Source: Stigmatella aurantiaca (GTDB lineage: Bacteria; Myxococcota; Myxococcia; Myxococcales; Myxococcaceae). Taken from it: DNA of 64,000 nt. Positions 24,018-32,144 of the stretch are shown here, piece after piece. The DNA lies in assembly GCF_900109545.1 (NCBI RefSeq), contig NZ_FOAP01000017.1, forward strand, positions 124,001-188,000. Direction: 5' to 3'. The position numbers were made by a program, and so were the translations under genes. The notes below the pieces were generated by a model, which saw only the letters and a program-made list of their open reading frames with translations, did not search any database and had not been told where the DNA came from. How positions within the stretch are numbered: position 1 is the first letter of the stretch; each line of letters starts with the position of its first letter.

Positions 24018-24847
24018 GCCCCCCGGAGCGGGGCTCCGAGCTGGAGCGGCTCGAGCTGGAGCTGCTCCTGGAGGCCGTGTGGCGCCACCACGGCTTCGAC
24101 TTGCGCGACCATGCCCGGCCGCTGCTGCTCCGGCAGCTGCGGCGGCACCTGCGCGAGGAGCGGATGGAGAACCTCTCCGTGCTCCAGGGCCGCGTGCTGC
24201 ACCACGCCGAGGCGCTGGATGGCCTGCTCCGGGCGCTGTCCGGCCCGCCGCGGCCCCTCTTTGACGACCCGGGCTTCTTCCGGGCCTTCCGCACGCGCGT
24301 GGTGCCGGTGCTGCGCACCTGGCCCTCCGTGCGCGTGTGGCACGCCGGCTGCGGCTCGGGCGAGGAGACGTATGCCCTGGCCATCCTCCTGATGGAGGAG
24401 GGGCTGTGGGGCCGGTGCCGGCTGTATGCCTCGGACTCCAGCGAGGGGCTGCTCGCCGACGCGCGCACCGGCGCGGTGCCGCTGCCGGACGAGGAGGAGG
24501 CCCGGCACTACCTGGAGGCCGGCGGCAGGCGCGCGCTGTCGGACTACTACATGCGGGATGGGAACTGGGCGGTGTTCGCCCGCACCTTGCGCGAGGGCAT
24601 CTTCTTCACCCAGCACAACCTGGCCACGGACGGCTCCTTCAACGAGTTCCAGGTGGTGGTCTGCCGCGACACGCTCCTGTCCTACAACCGCGCGCTCTCC
24701 CACCGGGTCCACCAGCGCCTGTACGAGAGCCTGTCGCGCTTCGGCTTCCTGTGCCTGGGGCGCAAGGAGTCCGTGGCGAGCACGCCCCATGCGGCGGCCT
24801 ACGAGGAGATGGAAGACTCGGGCCGCGTCTTCCGGAGGGTGGCATGA
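24014..24847 (+). CDS. cheR: CheR-type protein-glutamate methyltransferase
   Basis: 277 residues from a GTG at 24014 that forms a GTGA overlap with the kinase stop; the open frame runs further upstream but inside the kinase gene. An N-terminal helical domain ([37 protein letters not shown]) is followed by the SAM-binding fold: motif [19 protein letters not shown] at about 109-126, DSSEGLL, and a post-motif [12 protein letters not shown] where the usual Asn of CRN is Asp. The TxFFRdP element is weak ([12 protein letters not shown]). It should methylate glutamates of a receptor-like partner; none is nearby, so the poly-HAMP kinase is the obvious candidate. The gene overlaps the following CheB-like gene by 4 bp (ATGA). 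Confidence 0.88.
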
Positions 24848-25386
24848 GTCCCTTGGGATTGCTGGTGGTGGGCGCGCCGCGCGAGGCGCTGGAGCGGGTG
24901 CAGGCCACGCTCGCCGTGCTGCCCGCGCGCATGCCCGTGCCGGTGGCGCTGGTGCTCCACCGGGGCCGGCACGAGGTGCTCGCCGGGCCCCTGGGGCACC
25001 GCTGTCCGCTGCCCGTGGTGGAGCCGGATGACAAGGAGGCCCTGCTGCCCGGCCGGGTGTACCTGGCCCCCGCGGGCTACCACCTGCTGGTGGATGGGGG
25101 CTTTGCCTGCCTGTCTCGCGAGCCGGCCGAGCATGGCCAGCGTCCCGCCATCAACGCCCTCTTCGAGTCCGCCTCCGAGGCCCATGGGCCCGGCGTGGCG
25201 GGCCTGCTCTTCAGCGGCCACGAGGATGGGTGGGCGGGGCTCTCCGTGCTGCGCGAGCAGGGCGGCCGCGCGGCCGTCACCCCTCCGGGCGACGAGGCCG
25301 AGGGCGTGGAGCGCGTGGCGCCGGGCGAGGTGAAGGGCTGGTTGGAGCGGCTCATCTCCGGTACACGAGGGAAGGTCCAGCCATGA
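24844..25386 (+). CDS. CheB methylesterase-like protein lacking the catalytic serine
   Basis: 180 residues from ATG 24844, overlapping cheR by ATGA. It consists of a methylesterase-type domain with no receiver. The fold is recognisable: [31 protein letters not shown] and [20 protein letters not shown]. The catalytic His (H39 in LVLHRGRH) and Asp (D128 in GHEDGWAG) are present, but the G-A-S-x-G-G nucleophile element reads VVGAPREAL, so Ser is replaced around Pro12 and the two glycines are gone. The region after the Asp (usually D-P-x-x-A-x-x-x-x-M-P) is also shortened. I infer no esterase activity, with a remaining role in binding the methylated partner. An intact CheB is encoded at 34253-35305. 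The next gene starts 10 bp downstream. Confidence 0.85.
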   Translation: MSPLGLLVVGAPREALERVQATLAVLPARMPVPVALVLHRGRHEVLAGPLGHRCPLPVVEPDDKEALLPGRVYLAPAGYHLLVDGGFACLSREPAEHGQRPAINALFESASEAHGPGVAGLLFSGHEDGWAGLSVLREQGGRAAVTPPGDEAEGVERVAPGEVKGWLERLISGTRGKVQP

Positions 25387-25396
25387 GGCCGATGCC

Positions 25397-26320
25397 ATGA
25401 GTCCGATGTCCCGGGAGAAGGTGCCCATCCTGCTGGTGGATGACCAGGCCGAGGGGGTGCTGGCGCTGGAGGCCACCCTGGCGCCCCTGGGCCACCCGCT
25501 CGTCATCGCCCGGAGCGGGCGCGAGGCGCTGCGCCACATGCTCCACCAGGACTTCGCCGTCGTCCTGCTGGACGTGGTGATGCCGGGCATGGACGGCTTC
25601 GAGACGGCGCAGCTCATTCGCGAGCGCGAGAAGAGCCGCAACACGCCCATCGTCTTTCTCACCGCCCTGTCCCGCGGCGAGGTGCCCGAGTTCCGCGCCT
25701 ACGCGGTGGGCGCGGTGGACTACCTGCTCAAGCCCTACGAGCCGGGCATCCTCCGCTCCAAGGTGAGCGTCTTCGTGGAGCTGTTCCGCAAGACGGAGCT
25801 GGTGCGCAAGCAGGCCGAGGCGCTGCGCGAGGCCCTGCAGCGCGAGCACGAGCGCGAGCGGGCCGAGCTGCAGCACCGCCTGGAGAGCGAGCGGCTCCGG
25901 GTGCGCGAGGAGCTGTTGCGCAAGGAGATGGAGGCCGGCCGCCACCACCAGCGCTGGCTGGAGGCGCTGCTCGCCGAGCTGCCCACCCCCCTGGCGCTGC
26001 TGGAGCCCGGCACCGGCCGCACCCTGTTCGCCAACCGCGCCGCCCAAGGGCTCGCCGACGGGTGCCTCGTCTACGCCGAGGCCCGGAAGCTGCGCCCGGA
26101 CCTGGTGCTCACCGGGGAGGGGGAGGCGCCCCTTTCCGAGGAGTCCCTGCCGGCCGCACGCGCCGTGCGGGGCGAGGTGCTCGCCGGCGTCCGCGTGGAG
26201 TGGCGCATGGACGGGCAGCAGGGCGCGGCCCTCGCCTTCTCCTCCCGCCTTCCCCCCATGCACGGCCGGCCGGAGACGGCGCTCCTGGCCTTGTTCGACG
26301 TGGCCACCATGACCAAATAA
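25397..26320 (+). CDS. Response regulator with receiver, coiled coil and PAS-like domain
   Basis: 307 residues. The receiver (about 9-128) is complete: VDDQ acid pair, phospho-acceptor Asp in LLDVVMPGMDG, Thr in FLTAL and Lys in LLKPYEP. A strongly charged coiled coil rich in Arg and Glu (about 135-185) leads to a PAS-like domain (LEALLAELPTPLALLEPGTG, FANRAAQGL). There is no DNA-binding or catalytic domain, so it probably passes the signal by protein contact or dimerisation. It is the fourth gene of the tight poly-HAMP kinase, CheR, CheB-like run and is followed by a hairpin. Confidence 0.88.
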   Translation: MSPMSREKVPILLVDDQAEGVLALEATLAPLGHPLVIARSGREALRHMLHQDFAVVLLDVVMPGMDGFETAQLIREREKSRNTPIVFLTALSRGEVPEFRAYAVGAVDYLLKPYEPGILRSKVSVFVELFRKTELVRKQAEALREALQREHERERAELQHRLESERLRVREELLRKEMEAGRHHQRWLEALLAELPTPLALLEPGTGRTLFANRAAQGLADGCLVYAEARKLRPDLVLTGEGEAPLSEESLPAARAVRGEVLAGVRVEWRMDGQQGAALAFSSRLPPMHGRPETALLALFDVATMTK

Positions 26321-26345
26321 GGCCCCGGTTCCGGGCAGGGGGGCC
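26321..26345 (+). terminator. Terminator-like hairpin after the chemosensory-type operon
   Basis: Directly after the stop codon, GGCCCC (26321-26326) can pair with GGGGCC (26340-26345), and an inner CCCGG/CCGGG pair is also possible. No T-tract follows. The gap to the next gene includes AT-richer sequence with TTGACC at about 26388, a possible -35 element of a new promoter. Confidence 0.4.
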
Positions 26346-26421
26346 GCTCAGGCGTGAACAAGCTGGGCTGACCCCTCGAAAAAGTAATTGACCTTCAAAC
26401 CATCGTGAGCAAGGTGGGCGT

Positions 26422-26826
26422 GTGAGTGATGCAGCCATCCCACCGCGCGTCCAACGGTTCATCGCGACGCACATCGACTCCATCGAGAAGATGGAGGTCC
26501 TGCTGCTTTTGCGGGCCCACACCACCCGGGAGTGGAACGCGAAGGACGTCAGCCTGGAGCTGCGCATTACCGAAGCGTCCGCCGTCGCCCGGCTGAAGGA
26601 TTTGACGGCGCGCCGGTTGCTGTCGGAGCTGGACACCCGTCCGCCAACGTACCGGTACTACCCGGCCAGCTCCGAGGACGCGCAGGACATCGCCGAGCTG
26701 CAGGCCACCTACAGCCTGCGGCGGGTGAGTGTCATTTCGTTCATCTTCTCCAAGCCGAATGACCGGGTCCGGGGATTCGCGGATGCCTTCCGGCTCAAAC
26801 GGGACAAGGATGAGGGCGATGGCTGA
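26422..26826 (+). CDS. Small winged-helix DNA-binding protein
   Basis: 134 residues from a GTG at 26422, preceded by AAGGTGGG. Residues 20-90 read as a winged helix: IEKMEVLLLLRAH, then WNAKDVSLELRITEASAVARL as helix-turn-helix, then LLSELDTRPPTYRYYPA as the wing. A C-terminal helical piece ends in charged residues. No ligand-binding domain is visible. It overlaps the following small membrane gene by 8 bp, so it probably regulates or works with the DUF5985 pair. This three-gene arrangement sits between two hybrid kinase genes. Confidence 0.75.
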   Translation: MSDAAIPPRVQRFIATHIDSIEKMEVLLLLRAHTTREWNAKDVSLELRITEASAVARLKDLTARRLLSELDTRPPTYRYYPASSEDAQDIAELQATYSLRRVSVISFIFSKPNDRVRGFADAFRLKRDKDEGDG

Positions 26827-27076
26827 GGCGGTCTACATCCTGTGTGCCTTGACGAGCCTGGCGTGCGCGGTGCTGCTGATGCGCGGCTATGGGCGCTCGC
26901 GGACGCGGCTGCTCCTGTGGAGCGGGCTGTGCTTCGTGTGGCTGGCGGTGAGCAACGTGCTGCTCTTCCTGGACCTGGTCATCTTCCCCGAGGGGGACCT
27001 GGCCGTCTGGCGCAGCGCCAGCGCGCTGGTGGGCATTGGCACGCTGCTCTATGGCCTCATCTGGGACTTGCCCTAG
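26819..27076 (+). CDS. DUF5985-type small membrane protein (first of a pair)
   Basis: 85 residues from ATG 26819 with AGGATGAGG upstream; an ATG three codons earlier is possible. Three hydrophobic helices are seen: VYILCALTSLACAVLLM, LLLWSGLCFVWLAVSNVLLF and ASALVGIGTLLYGLIWDL, with RGYGRSRTR on the loop between the first two. This matches the DUF5985 pattern of short inner-membrane proteins of unknown function. The start lies inside the end of the winged-helix gene and the next DUF5985 gene begins 15 bp downstream, which implies co-translation. Confidence 0.75.
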   Translation: MAEAVYILCALTSLACAVLLMRGYGRSRTRLLLWSGLCFVWLAVSNVLLFLDLVIFPEGDLAVWRSASALVGIGTLLYGLIWDLP

Positions 27077-27091
27077 GAAGGGGACGGCGCC

Positions 27092-27367
27092 GTGGTGCTG
27101 AAGACTCTGCTGAACGGAGCCCTGGTGATGGCGTGCCTGGCGTGCGCGCTGTTCTTCGTGCGCTTCTGGCGCGAGTCGAGGGACCGGCTCTTCGCCCTCT
27201 TCGCCCTGTCCTTCACGGTGATGAGCCTCAACTGGTTCGCCCTGAGCCTGCTGCCGGTGGACGACGAGCGGCGCAGCTACGTCTACGTCATCCGCCTTGT
27301 CTCCTTCCTCCTCATCCTGTTCGCCATCTGGGACAAGAACCGGGCCAGCCGCCAGAAGCCCTCGTGA
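27092..27367 (+). CDS. DUF5985-type small membrane protein (second of a pair)
   Basis: 91 residues from a GTG at 27092, with AAGGGGA upstream. Like its neighbour it has three hydrophobic segments (TLLNGALVMACLACALFFV, LFALFALSFTVMSLNWFAL, YVIRLVSFLLILFAIWD) and a basic first loop RFWRESRDRLF. The shared layout suggests tandem duplication and possibly a heteromeric membrane complex. Function is unknown. A perfect hairpin follows at 27395. Confidence 0.72.
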   Translation: MVLKTLLNGALVMACLACALFFVRFWRESRDRLFALFALSFTVMSLNWFALSLLPVDDERRSYVYVIRLVSFLLILFAIWDKNRASRQKPS

Positions 27368-27394
27368 TATGTCTGGTGGCTCACCGGCCAGGCA

Positions 27395-27415
27395 GCCGTC
27401 CGAAAAGAGGACGGC
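27395..27415 (+). terminator. Terminator-like hairpin after the DUF5985 pair
   Basis: GCCGTCC (27395-27401) and GGACGGC (27409-27415) form a perfect 7-bp stem with a 7-base A-rich loop, 27 bp after the stop. No T-tract follows. Confidence 0.45.
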
Positions 27416-27491
27416 CCGGTGCCAGTTGCCGTGCCTGGAACCCATCACCATGGTGTGGCGGCTGTACGCCCGCTGGTGGGAGTGACCGCTC

Positions 27492-30008
27492 ATGAGCGAA
27501 GAGCCGCCCGTCGCGAGCATTCTGCTGGTCGACGACAACGTCCAAAACCTCGTGGTGCTGGGGGCGGCGCTGGAGCCGCTCGGTCAGCGGTTGGTGAAGG
27601 CCACCTCCGGCCGGGAGGCGCTGCGGCGCCTGGAGGAGGAGGACTTCGCCGTCATCCTGCTGGATGTGCGGATGCCGGACATGGACGGCTACCAGACCGC
27701 ACATCTCATCAAGGCGCAGGAGCGCACCCGCCACATCCCCCTCCTGTTCCTCACCGCGCTGCAGCGGGAGGACCGGCACCTGCTGCGCGGCTATGCGCAG
27801 GGGGCGGTGGACTACCTGCTCAAGCCCTTCGAGGCCGAGGTGCTGCGGGCCAAGGTGGGCGTGTTCGTGGAACTGCACCGGCGCGGCGAGGCGCTGAAGC
27901 TGCGCGAGGCCAAGCTCCGGGAGCAGGAGCGCGAGGCGCTGCTGCGCCAGGGCGAGGCCCACTCGCGCGCGCTGCTCAACGCCATGCCGCAGGCGGTGTG
28001 GGCGGCCCGGCCGGATGGGACGCAGGCGTGGTGCAACGCGGCGTGGACGGCGCTCCTGGGCCCCCAGGGCTCCGAGCCCGAGCCGCGCTCGCTGGTGGAC
28101 TCCGTGCACCCCTCCGAGCGTGAGGCGGTGCTCGCGGGCGTCCGCGAGGCCCTGCGCTCGGGCCGGCCGTGGGATGGGCAGCACCGCCTGGGCCGGCCCG
28201 ACTCCTACCGCTGGCACCACCTCAAGGTGACGCCCCTTCCCGCCAGCGGCGAGGCCTGGAGCGGCTTTCTGTGCACCGCCACCGACATCGATGACGAGCG
28301 GCGCACCCAGCAGATTTCGCAGTTGCTGTCGCATGCCAGCGTGATGCTCTCCTCGTCGCTGGACTACCACGCCACGCTGGCGCGGCTCGCCCAGCTCGTG
28401 GTGCCCCGCTTCGCCGACTGGTGCACGGTGGATGTGCTGGACCGGGGCGCCTCGCTGGCGGGCCTCACGCGCGTGGCGGTGGCGCACGCGGAGCCGGGCA
28501 AGGCCGAGCGGGTGCTGGAGCTGCACCAGCGCTATCCGCCCCGCGAGGACGACGTGTCGGGCGTGGCGCGCGTGATGCTCTCCGGCCAGCCGGAGCTGCT
28601 CTCCGAGGTGCCCGAGCCGGTGCTGCGGCGCATGGCCTCGGACGAGGCGCACCTGGCGCTCCTGCGCGAGGTGGGACACCAGTCGCGCATCTGCGTGCCC
28701 ATCCGCGCGCGCGAGCGCAACTTCGGCGCGCTCACCTTCGGCATCTCCGGCGACCGCCAGCGCTATGACCGGCGCGACGTGGCGCTGGCCGAGGAGCTGG
28801 GCCGGCGCGCCGCGGTGGCCATGGACAACGCGCTGCTCTACCGCGACACCCAGCGCGCGCAGCAGGAGGCCCAGGAGGCCAACCGCCTCAAGGACGAGTT
28901 CCTCGCCACGCTCTCGCACGAGCTGCGCACGCCGCTCACCTCCATCCTCGGCTGGACGCAGATGCTCCTGCGGCGCGACGACCTGGACGAGGCCGGGCGG
29001 CGCCGGGGCCTGGAGACCATCGAGCGCAACGCGCGCGTGCAGCGCCAGCTCGTGGAGGACCTGCTGGACGTGTCGCGCATCACCGCGGGCAAGCTGACGC
29101 TGGAGCTGCGCGAGGTGCCGCTGCGCGAGGTGGTGGAGTCGGCGCTGGAGAGCGTGCGCCCCACGGCAGAGGCGCGAGGGGTGCAGCTGCAGACGGACCT
29201 GGACGGCGTCTCCGAGAGCGTGCTGGCGGACCCCACGCGCCTGCAGCAGGTGCTGTGGAACCTGCTCACCAACGCGCTGAAGTTCACCGAGCGGGGCGGG
29301 CGCGTGCGGCTCCTGGCCCGCCGCGATGGCCCGTGCGTGGCGCTCACGGTGAGCGACACCGGCAAGGGCATCGAGCCCAGCTTCCTGCCCCACGTCTTCG
29401 AGCGCTTCCGCCAGGGCAACACCGGGCGGGGCCACGGCGGGCTGGGGCTGGGGCTGGCCATCGTGCGCACCATGGTGGAGCTTCACGGCGGCACCGTGGA
29501 CGTGCACAGCGATGGGCCGGGCACGGGCGCCACCTTCACCGTGCGCCTGCCCCTGCGCGAGGGCCCGGAAGAGCAGCAGGCAAGCGGGCAGCCGGCCGGT
29601 GCCTGCCCGCTCGCGGGGGTGAAGGTGCTCTTCCTGGGCGACCCCGTGGACGCGCGCGAGTCCGTGGAGGGCTTCCTGCGCAGCGCGGGCGCCGAGGTGC
29701 GCGTGGTGGGCTCCCTGGCCGAGGCGCTGGCGGCGCTCGCCCAGCTCCGGCCGGATGTGCTGGTGAGCGACATCCCGCTGCCGGGCGAGGACGGCTTCGC
29801 GCTGATGCGCAACCAGGAGGTGCGCGGCCGCATCCCCGCGCTGGCGCTGTGCGGCCATGCCCATGCGGAAGATCCACGCCGGGTGCTGGACGAGGGCTTC
29901 CAGATGCACCTGTGCAAGCCGGTGGCTTCCGAGGAGCTGACGGCCGCGGTGTCCGCGTTGCTGGGCCGCGCCCGCGCCGAGGCGCGCGTGGACGCCCAGC
30001 CCGTGTAA
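27492..30008 (+). CDS. Soluble hybrid histidine kinase (receiver-PAS-GAF-HisKA-HATPase-receiver)
   Basis: 838 residues from ATG 27492 with GGGAG upstream. An N-terminal receiver (about 8-130; VDDN, LLDVRMPDMDG, YLLKPF) is followed by a short coiled coil, a PAS domain (about 160-275), a GAF domain (about 285-450, ADWCTVDVLDRG to GRRAAVAMDNALLY), HisKA with a His near 476 in [11 protein letters not shown], HATPase with D-T-G-K-G-I and G-L-G-L-G-L boxes, and a C-terminal receiver-like domain. The last domain has VSDIPLPGEDG and LCKPVA but starts VKVLFLGDPVD, so one of the usual acidic residues is missing. No membrane segment is present. The N-terminal receiver resembles that of the receiver-PAS protein upstream, suggesting both take phosphate from the same relay. 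Confidence 0.92.
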   Translation: MSEEPPVASILLVDDNVQNLVVLGAALEPLGQRLVKATSGREALRRLEEEDFAVILLDVRMPDMDGYQTAHLIKAQERTRHIPLLFLTALQREDRHLLRGYAQGAVDYLLKPFEAEVLRAKVGVFVELHRRGEALKLREAKLREQEREALLRQGEAHSRALLNAMPQAVWAARPDGTQAWCNAAWTALLGPQGSEPEPRSLVDSVHPSEREAVLAGVREALRSGRPWDGQHRLGRPDSYRWHHLKVTPLPASGEAWSGFLCTATDIDDERRTQQISQLLSHASVMLSSSLDYHATLARLAQLVVPRFADWCTVDVLDRGASLAGLTRVAVAHAEPGKAERVLELHQRYPPREDDVSGVARVMLSGQPELLSEVPEPVLRRMASDEAHLALLREVGHQSRICVPIRARERNFGALTFGISGDRQRYDRRDVALAEELGRRAAVAMDNALLYRDTQRAQQEAQEANRLKDEFLATLSHELRTPLTSILGWTQMLLRRDDLDEAGRRRGLETIERNARVQRQLVEDLLDVSRITAGKLTLELREVPLREVVESALESVRPTAEARGVQLQTDLDGVSESVLADPTRLQQVLWNLLTNALKFTERGGRVRLLARRDGPCVALTVSDTGKGIEPSFLPHVFERFRQGNTGRGHGGLGLGLAIVRTMVELHGGTVDVHSDGPGTGATFTVRLPLREGPEEQQASGQPAGACPLAGVKVLFLGDPVDARESVEGFLRSAGAEVRVVGSLAEALAALAQLRPDVLVSDIPLPGEDGFALMRNQEVRGRIPALALCGHAHAEDPRRVLDEGFQMHLCKPVASEELTAAVSALLGRARAEARVDAQPV

Positions 30009-30309
30009 ATCCTTCTCGCGCGGGACTGGAGTTTCTTCCCCGGGCCCCTGCCCGGCGCGGCGTAAAGGGCCGCACCCACAGGTGCCCACGCGGGAGGCAC
30101 GATTGTCGCATAGGGAATGGTGACCCGGGCGGGGAGGGTGAAAGCCTGGGAGCAGTTCCTCGTGTTCTCCTGGCGGCCTCGTGCAAGTCCCTGCGCTCCA
30201 TTGCTCCTGCGCACCACCGCACCCGGACCGGGTTCAGTGCCCCACGCTCATCCGTGAGCCGGCGGCACCGGGCACCGAGCCGGCGTGGGAGGCACTGAGC
30301 GCGCCGGGG
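30009..30309. other. Intergenic region before the Ser/Thr kinase gene
   Basis: This 301-bp stretch has no convincing gene, although a GTG-initiated frame from 30181 runs into the kinase gene. CCGGGC-CCCT-GCCCGG at 30040-30055 is a 6-bp hairpin 32 bp after the hybrid kinase stop and may end that transcript. The remainder presumably holds the promoter and leader of the kinase gene; no clear -35/-10 or sigma-54 element was found. Confidence 0.4.
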
Positions 30310-32052
30310 ATGGACCCGGAGGACTTGACGGGCCAGCAGTTCGGCAGCTTCCGCATGGTGCGCGAGCTGGGCCGCGGGGGCATGGGCACGGTGTGGCTGG
30401 CCGAGCACGTCCTCATCCAGAAGCGCGTGGCGGTGAAGGTGCTGCATGCCCACCTGCTCCGCGACCGGCGGCTGGTGACGCGCTTCCTGTCCGAGGCGCG
30501 CACGCTCACGCTCATCCAGCACCCGAACGTCGTCTCGCTCTTCGACTTGAACATGCGCGAGGGGCGCCCCTACCTCGTCATGGAGTACCTGGAGGGGCAG
30601 AGCCTGGCCTCGCTCGCGCAAGGGCCCCTGGCGCCGGCGCTCGCCGTGGAGCTGCTCTCGCAGGTGTGTGACGCGCTGGGCGCCGCGCACGCCCACGGCG
30701 TCGTCCATCGGGACTTGAAGCCCGCCAACGTCTTCCTCGTCCCCCAGGAGAAGGGGGGCTACCGGGTGAAGCTGCTCGACTTCGGCATCGCCAAGCTCCT
30801 GTCCTACCCGGCGGGGATGATGCCCACCCAGAGCGGCACGCTGCTGGGCACCCCGGAGTTCATGGCGCCCGAGCAGTGCAGCGGCGCGCCCGTGGATGGG
30901 CGGGCGGACCTGTACGCCGCGGGGGTGCTGGGCTACCAGCTGCTCACCGGGCAGGTGCCCTTCACCGGCAGCCACCCGGCCGAGGTGCTGCTGGCGCACC
31001 TGATGAAGCCGCCGCCCCTGGCGCACGCGCACCACCCGGGCGTGCCCGAGGCGCTCTCGCGCGTGCTGGTGCGCGCCATGGCCAAGAAGCCCGAGGAGCG
31101 CTTCGCCACGGCCGAGGCGCTGCGCCAGGCCCTGCAGGAGGCCCTGCGCCCGGCGCCGCCGCCGCCGCTGACCGTGCACGTGCGCCGCAAGGGCGCTTCC
31201 GCGCCGCTGGTGCTGCGCGGGGAGCGGGCGGGCCGCCTGGGCCTCTTCCTCTATATGGAGGGCGCGCCGCCGCCCGTGCTGGAGGACGTGGCGCTGCGGC
31301 TCCAGCTTCCCGGCGGGGAGCTGTCCTGCACGGGCCAGGTGGTGCGGCACGTGTCCGCCGAGCAGGCCCGGGCGTGGCACATGGCCCCGGGCTTCGGCCT
31401 GGAGCTGCGCGACCCCTCGCCGGACTTCCTGCACACCTTCGAGCGGCTCCTCGCCGGAGGCCCCCCGGCGCCGGCCGCGCCCCCGGCCGCCTCGGCCCAG
31501 GAGGAGGCGCGCGCGGAGGCGCTGCTGCGCAACTTCCGCGGGGGCACGGACCTCTACGCGGTGCTGGGGGTGTCCAAGGACGCGCCCACCGACGCCATCC
31601 GCCGCCGGGCGCGCGAGGCCCGCGCGGTGCTCGAGCCCCTGCGCGAGCGGCCCCTCTCGCCCGCGCTGCACCAGCGCCTGGAGGCGGCGCTCGCCCGCGT
31701 GGGCGAGGCGCTCCACACCCTGGGCCACCTGGAGCGGCGCGTGGAGCATGACGCCCAGCTGCGCAACCTGGAGGGGCTCCTGCGGTGCCTCGCCGAGGGG
31801 CTCACCGTGACGGCCCTGGAGCAGTGCCGCACCCGCTTCCTCTCCCGGCAGCGCGTGCCCCAGGGGCGCGCCACGCTCTACCTCGCCACGGGGCTGGCCT
31901 TCGCCGCCCAGGGCGAGCTGCGCCAGGCGCTGGAGGCCTACGAGCAGGCGCTGCGCATCGACCCGCTCCACCTGGAGGCGCTCAAGCGCTGGCGCATGCT
32001 CCGGGCACAGCTGCGCGGCACACCCGCGCCCTCGGAGGGCGCGGCCCGCTGA
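30310..32052 (+). CDS. Cytosolic Ser/Thr kinase fused to PilZ-like, J-like and TPR segments
   Basis: 580 residues from ATG 30310, a start that puts the kinase glycine loop at the usual distance; longer in-frame starts (GTG 30181) cannot be excluded. Kinase domain about 13-280: GRGGMG (21-26), Lys43 in VAVKV, HRD 133-135, DFG 157-159, APE 186-188. Residues about 287-377 resemble a PilZ domain (LTVHVRRKG to GFGLELRDPSPDF), with the RxxxR element not clear. At about 412-450 LYAVLGVSKDAPTDAIRRR looks like helices I-II of a J domain, but there is no HPD motif. A final TPR-like pair (AAQGELRQALEAYEQALRID) ends the protein. No membrane helix. It could link c-di-GMP or chaperone-type binding to phosphorylation. 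Confidence 0.88.
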   Translation: MDPEDLTGQQFGSFRMVRELGRGGMGTVWLAEHVLIQKRVAVKVLHAHLLRDRRLVTRFLSEARTLTLIQHPNVVSLFDLNMREGRPYLVMEYLEGQSLASLAQGPLAPALAVELLSQVCDALGAAHAHGVVHRDLKPANVFLVPQEKGGYRVKLLDFGIAKLLSYPAGMMPTQSGTLLGTPEFMAPEQCSGAPVDGRADLYAAGVLGYQLLTGQVPFTGSHPAEVLLAHLMKPPPLAHAHHPGVPEALSRVLVRAMAKKPEERFATAEALRQALQEALRPAPPPPLTVHVRRKGASAPLVLRGERAGRLGLFLYMEGAPPPVLEDVALRLQLPGGELSCTGQVVRHVSAEQARAWHMAPGFGLELRDPSPDFLHTFERLLAGGPPAPAAPPAASAQEEARAEALLRNFRGGTDLYAVLGVSKDAPTDAIRRRAREARAVLEPLRERPLSPALHQRLEAALARVGEALHTLGHLERRVEHDAQLRNLEGLLRCLAEGLTVTALEQCRTRFLSRQRVPQGRATLYLATGLAFAAQGELRQALEAYEQALRIDPLHLEALKRWRMLRAQLRGTPAPSEGAAR

Positions 32053-32144
32053 GCCAGGCCCCTGGGCGGAGGGGCGGGCACACGCCATGCGGGCATGTGG
32101 CTTGCGCCCCCACGGGGGCAGCCCGTTAAAAGACGGGGATTCCC

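Noticed and set aside
26321..26421. Promoter with TTGACC as -35
   Set aside because: No matching -10 hexamer at 16-18 bp spacing was found, so it is mentioned only as a possibility in the hairpin entry.
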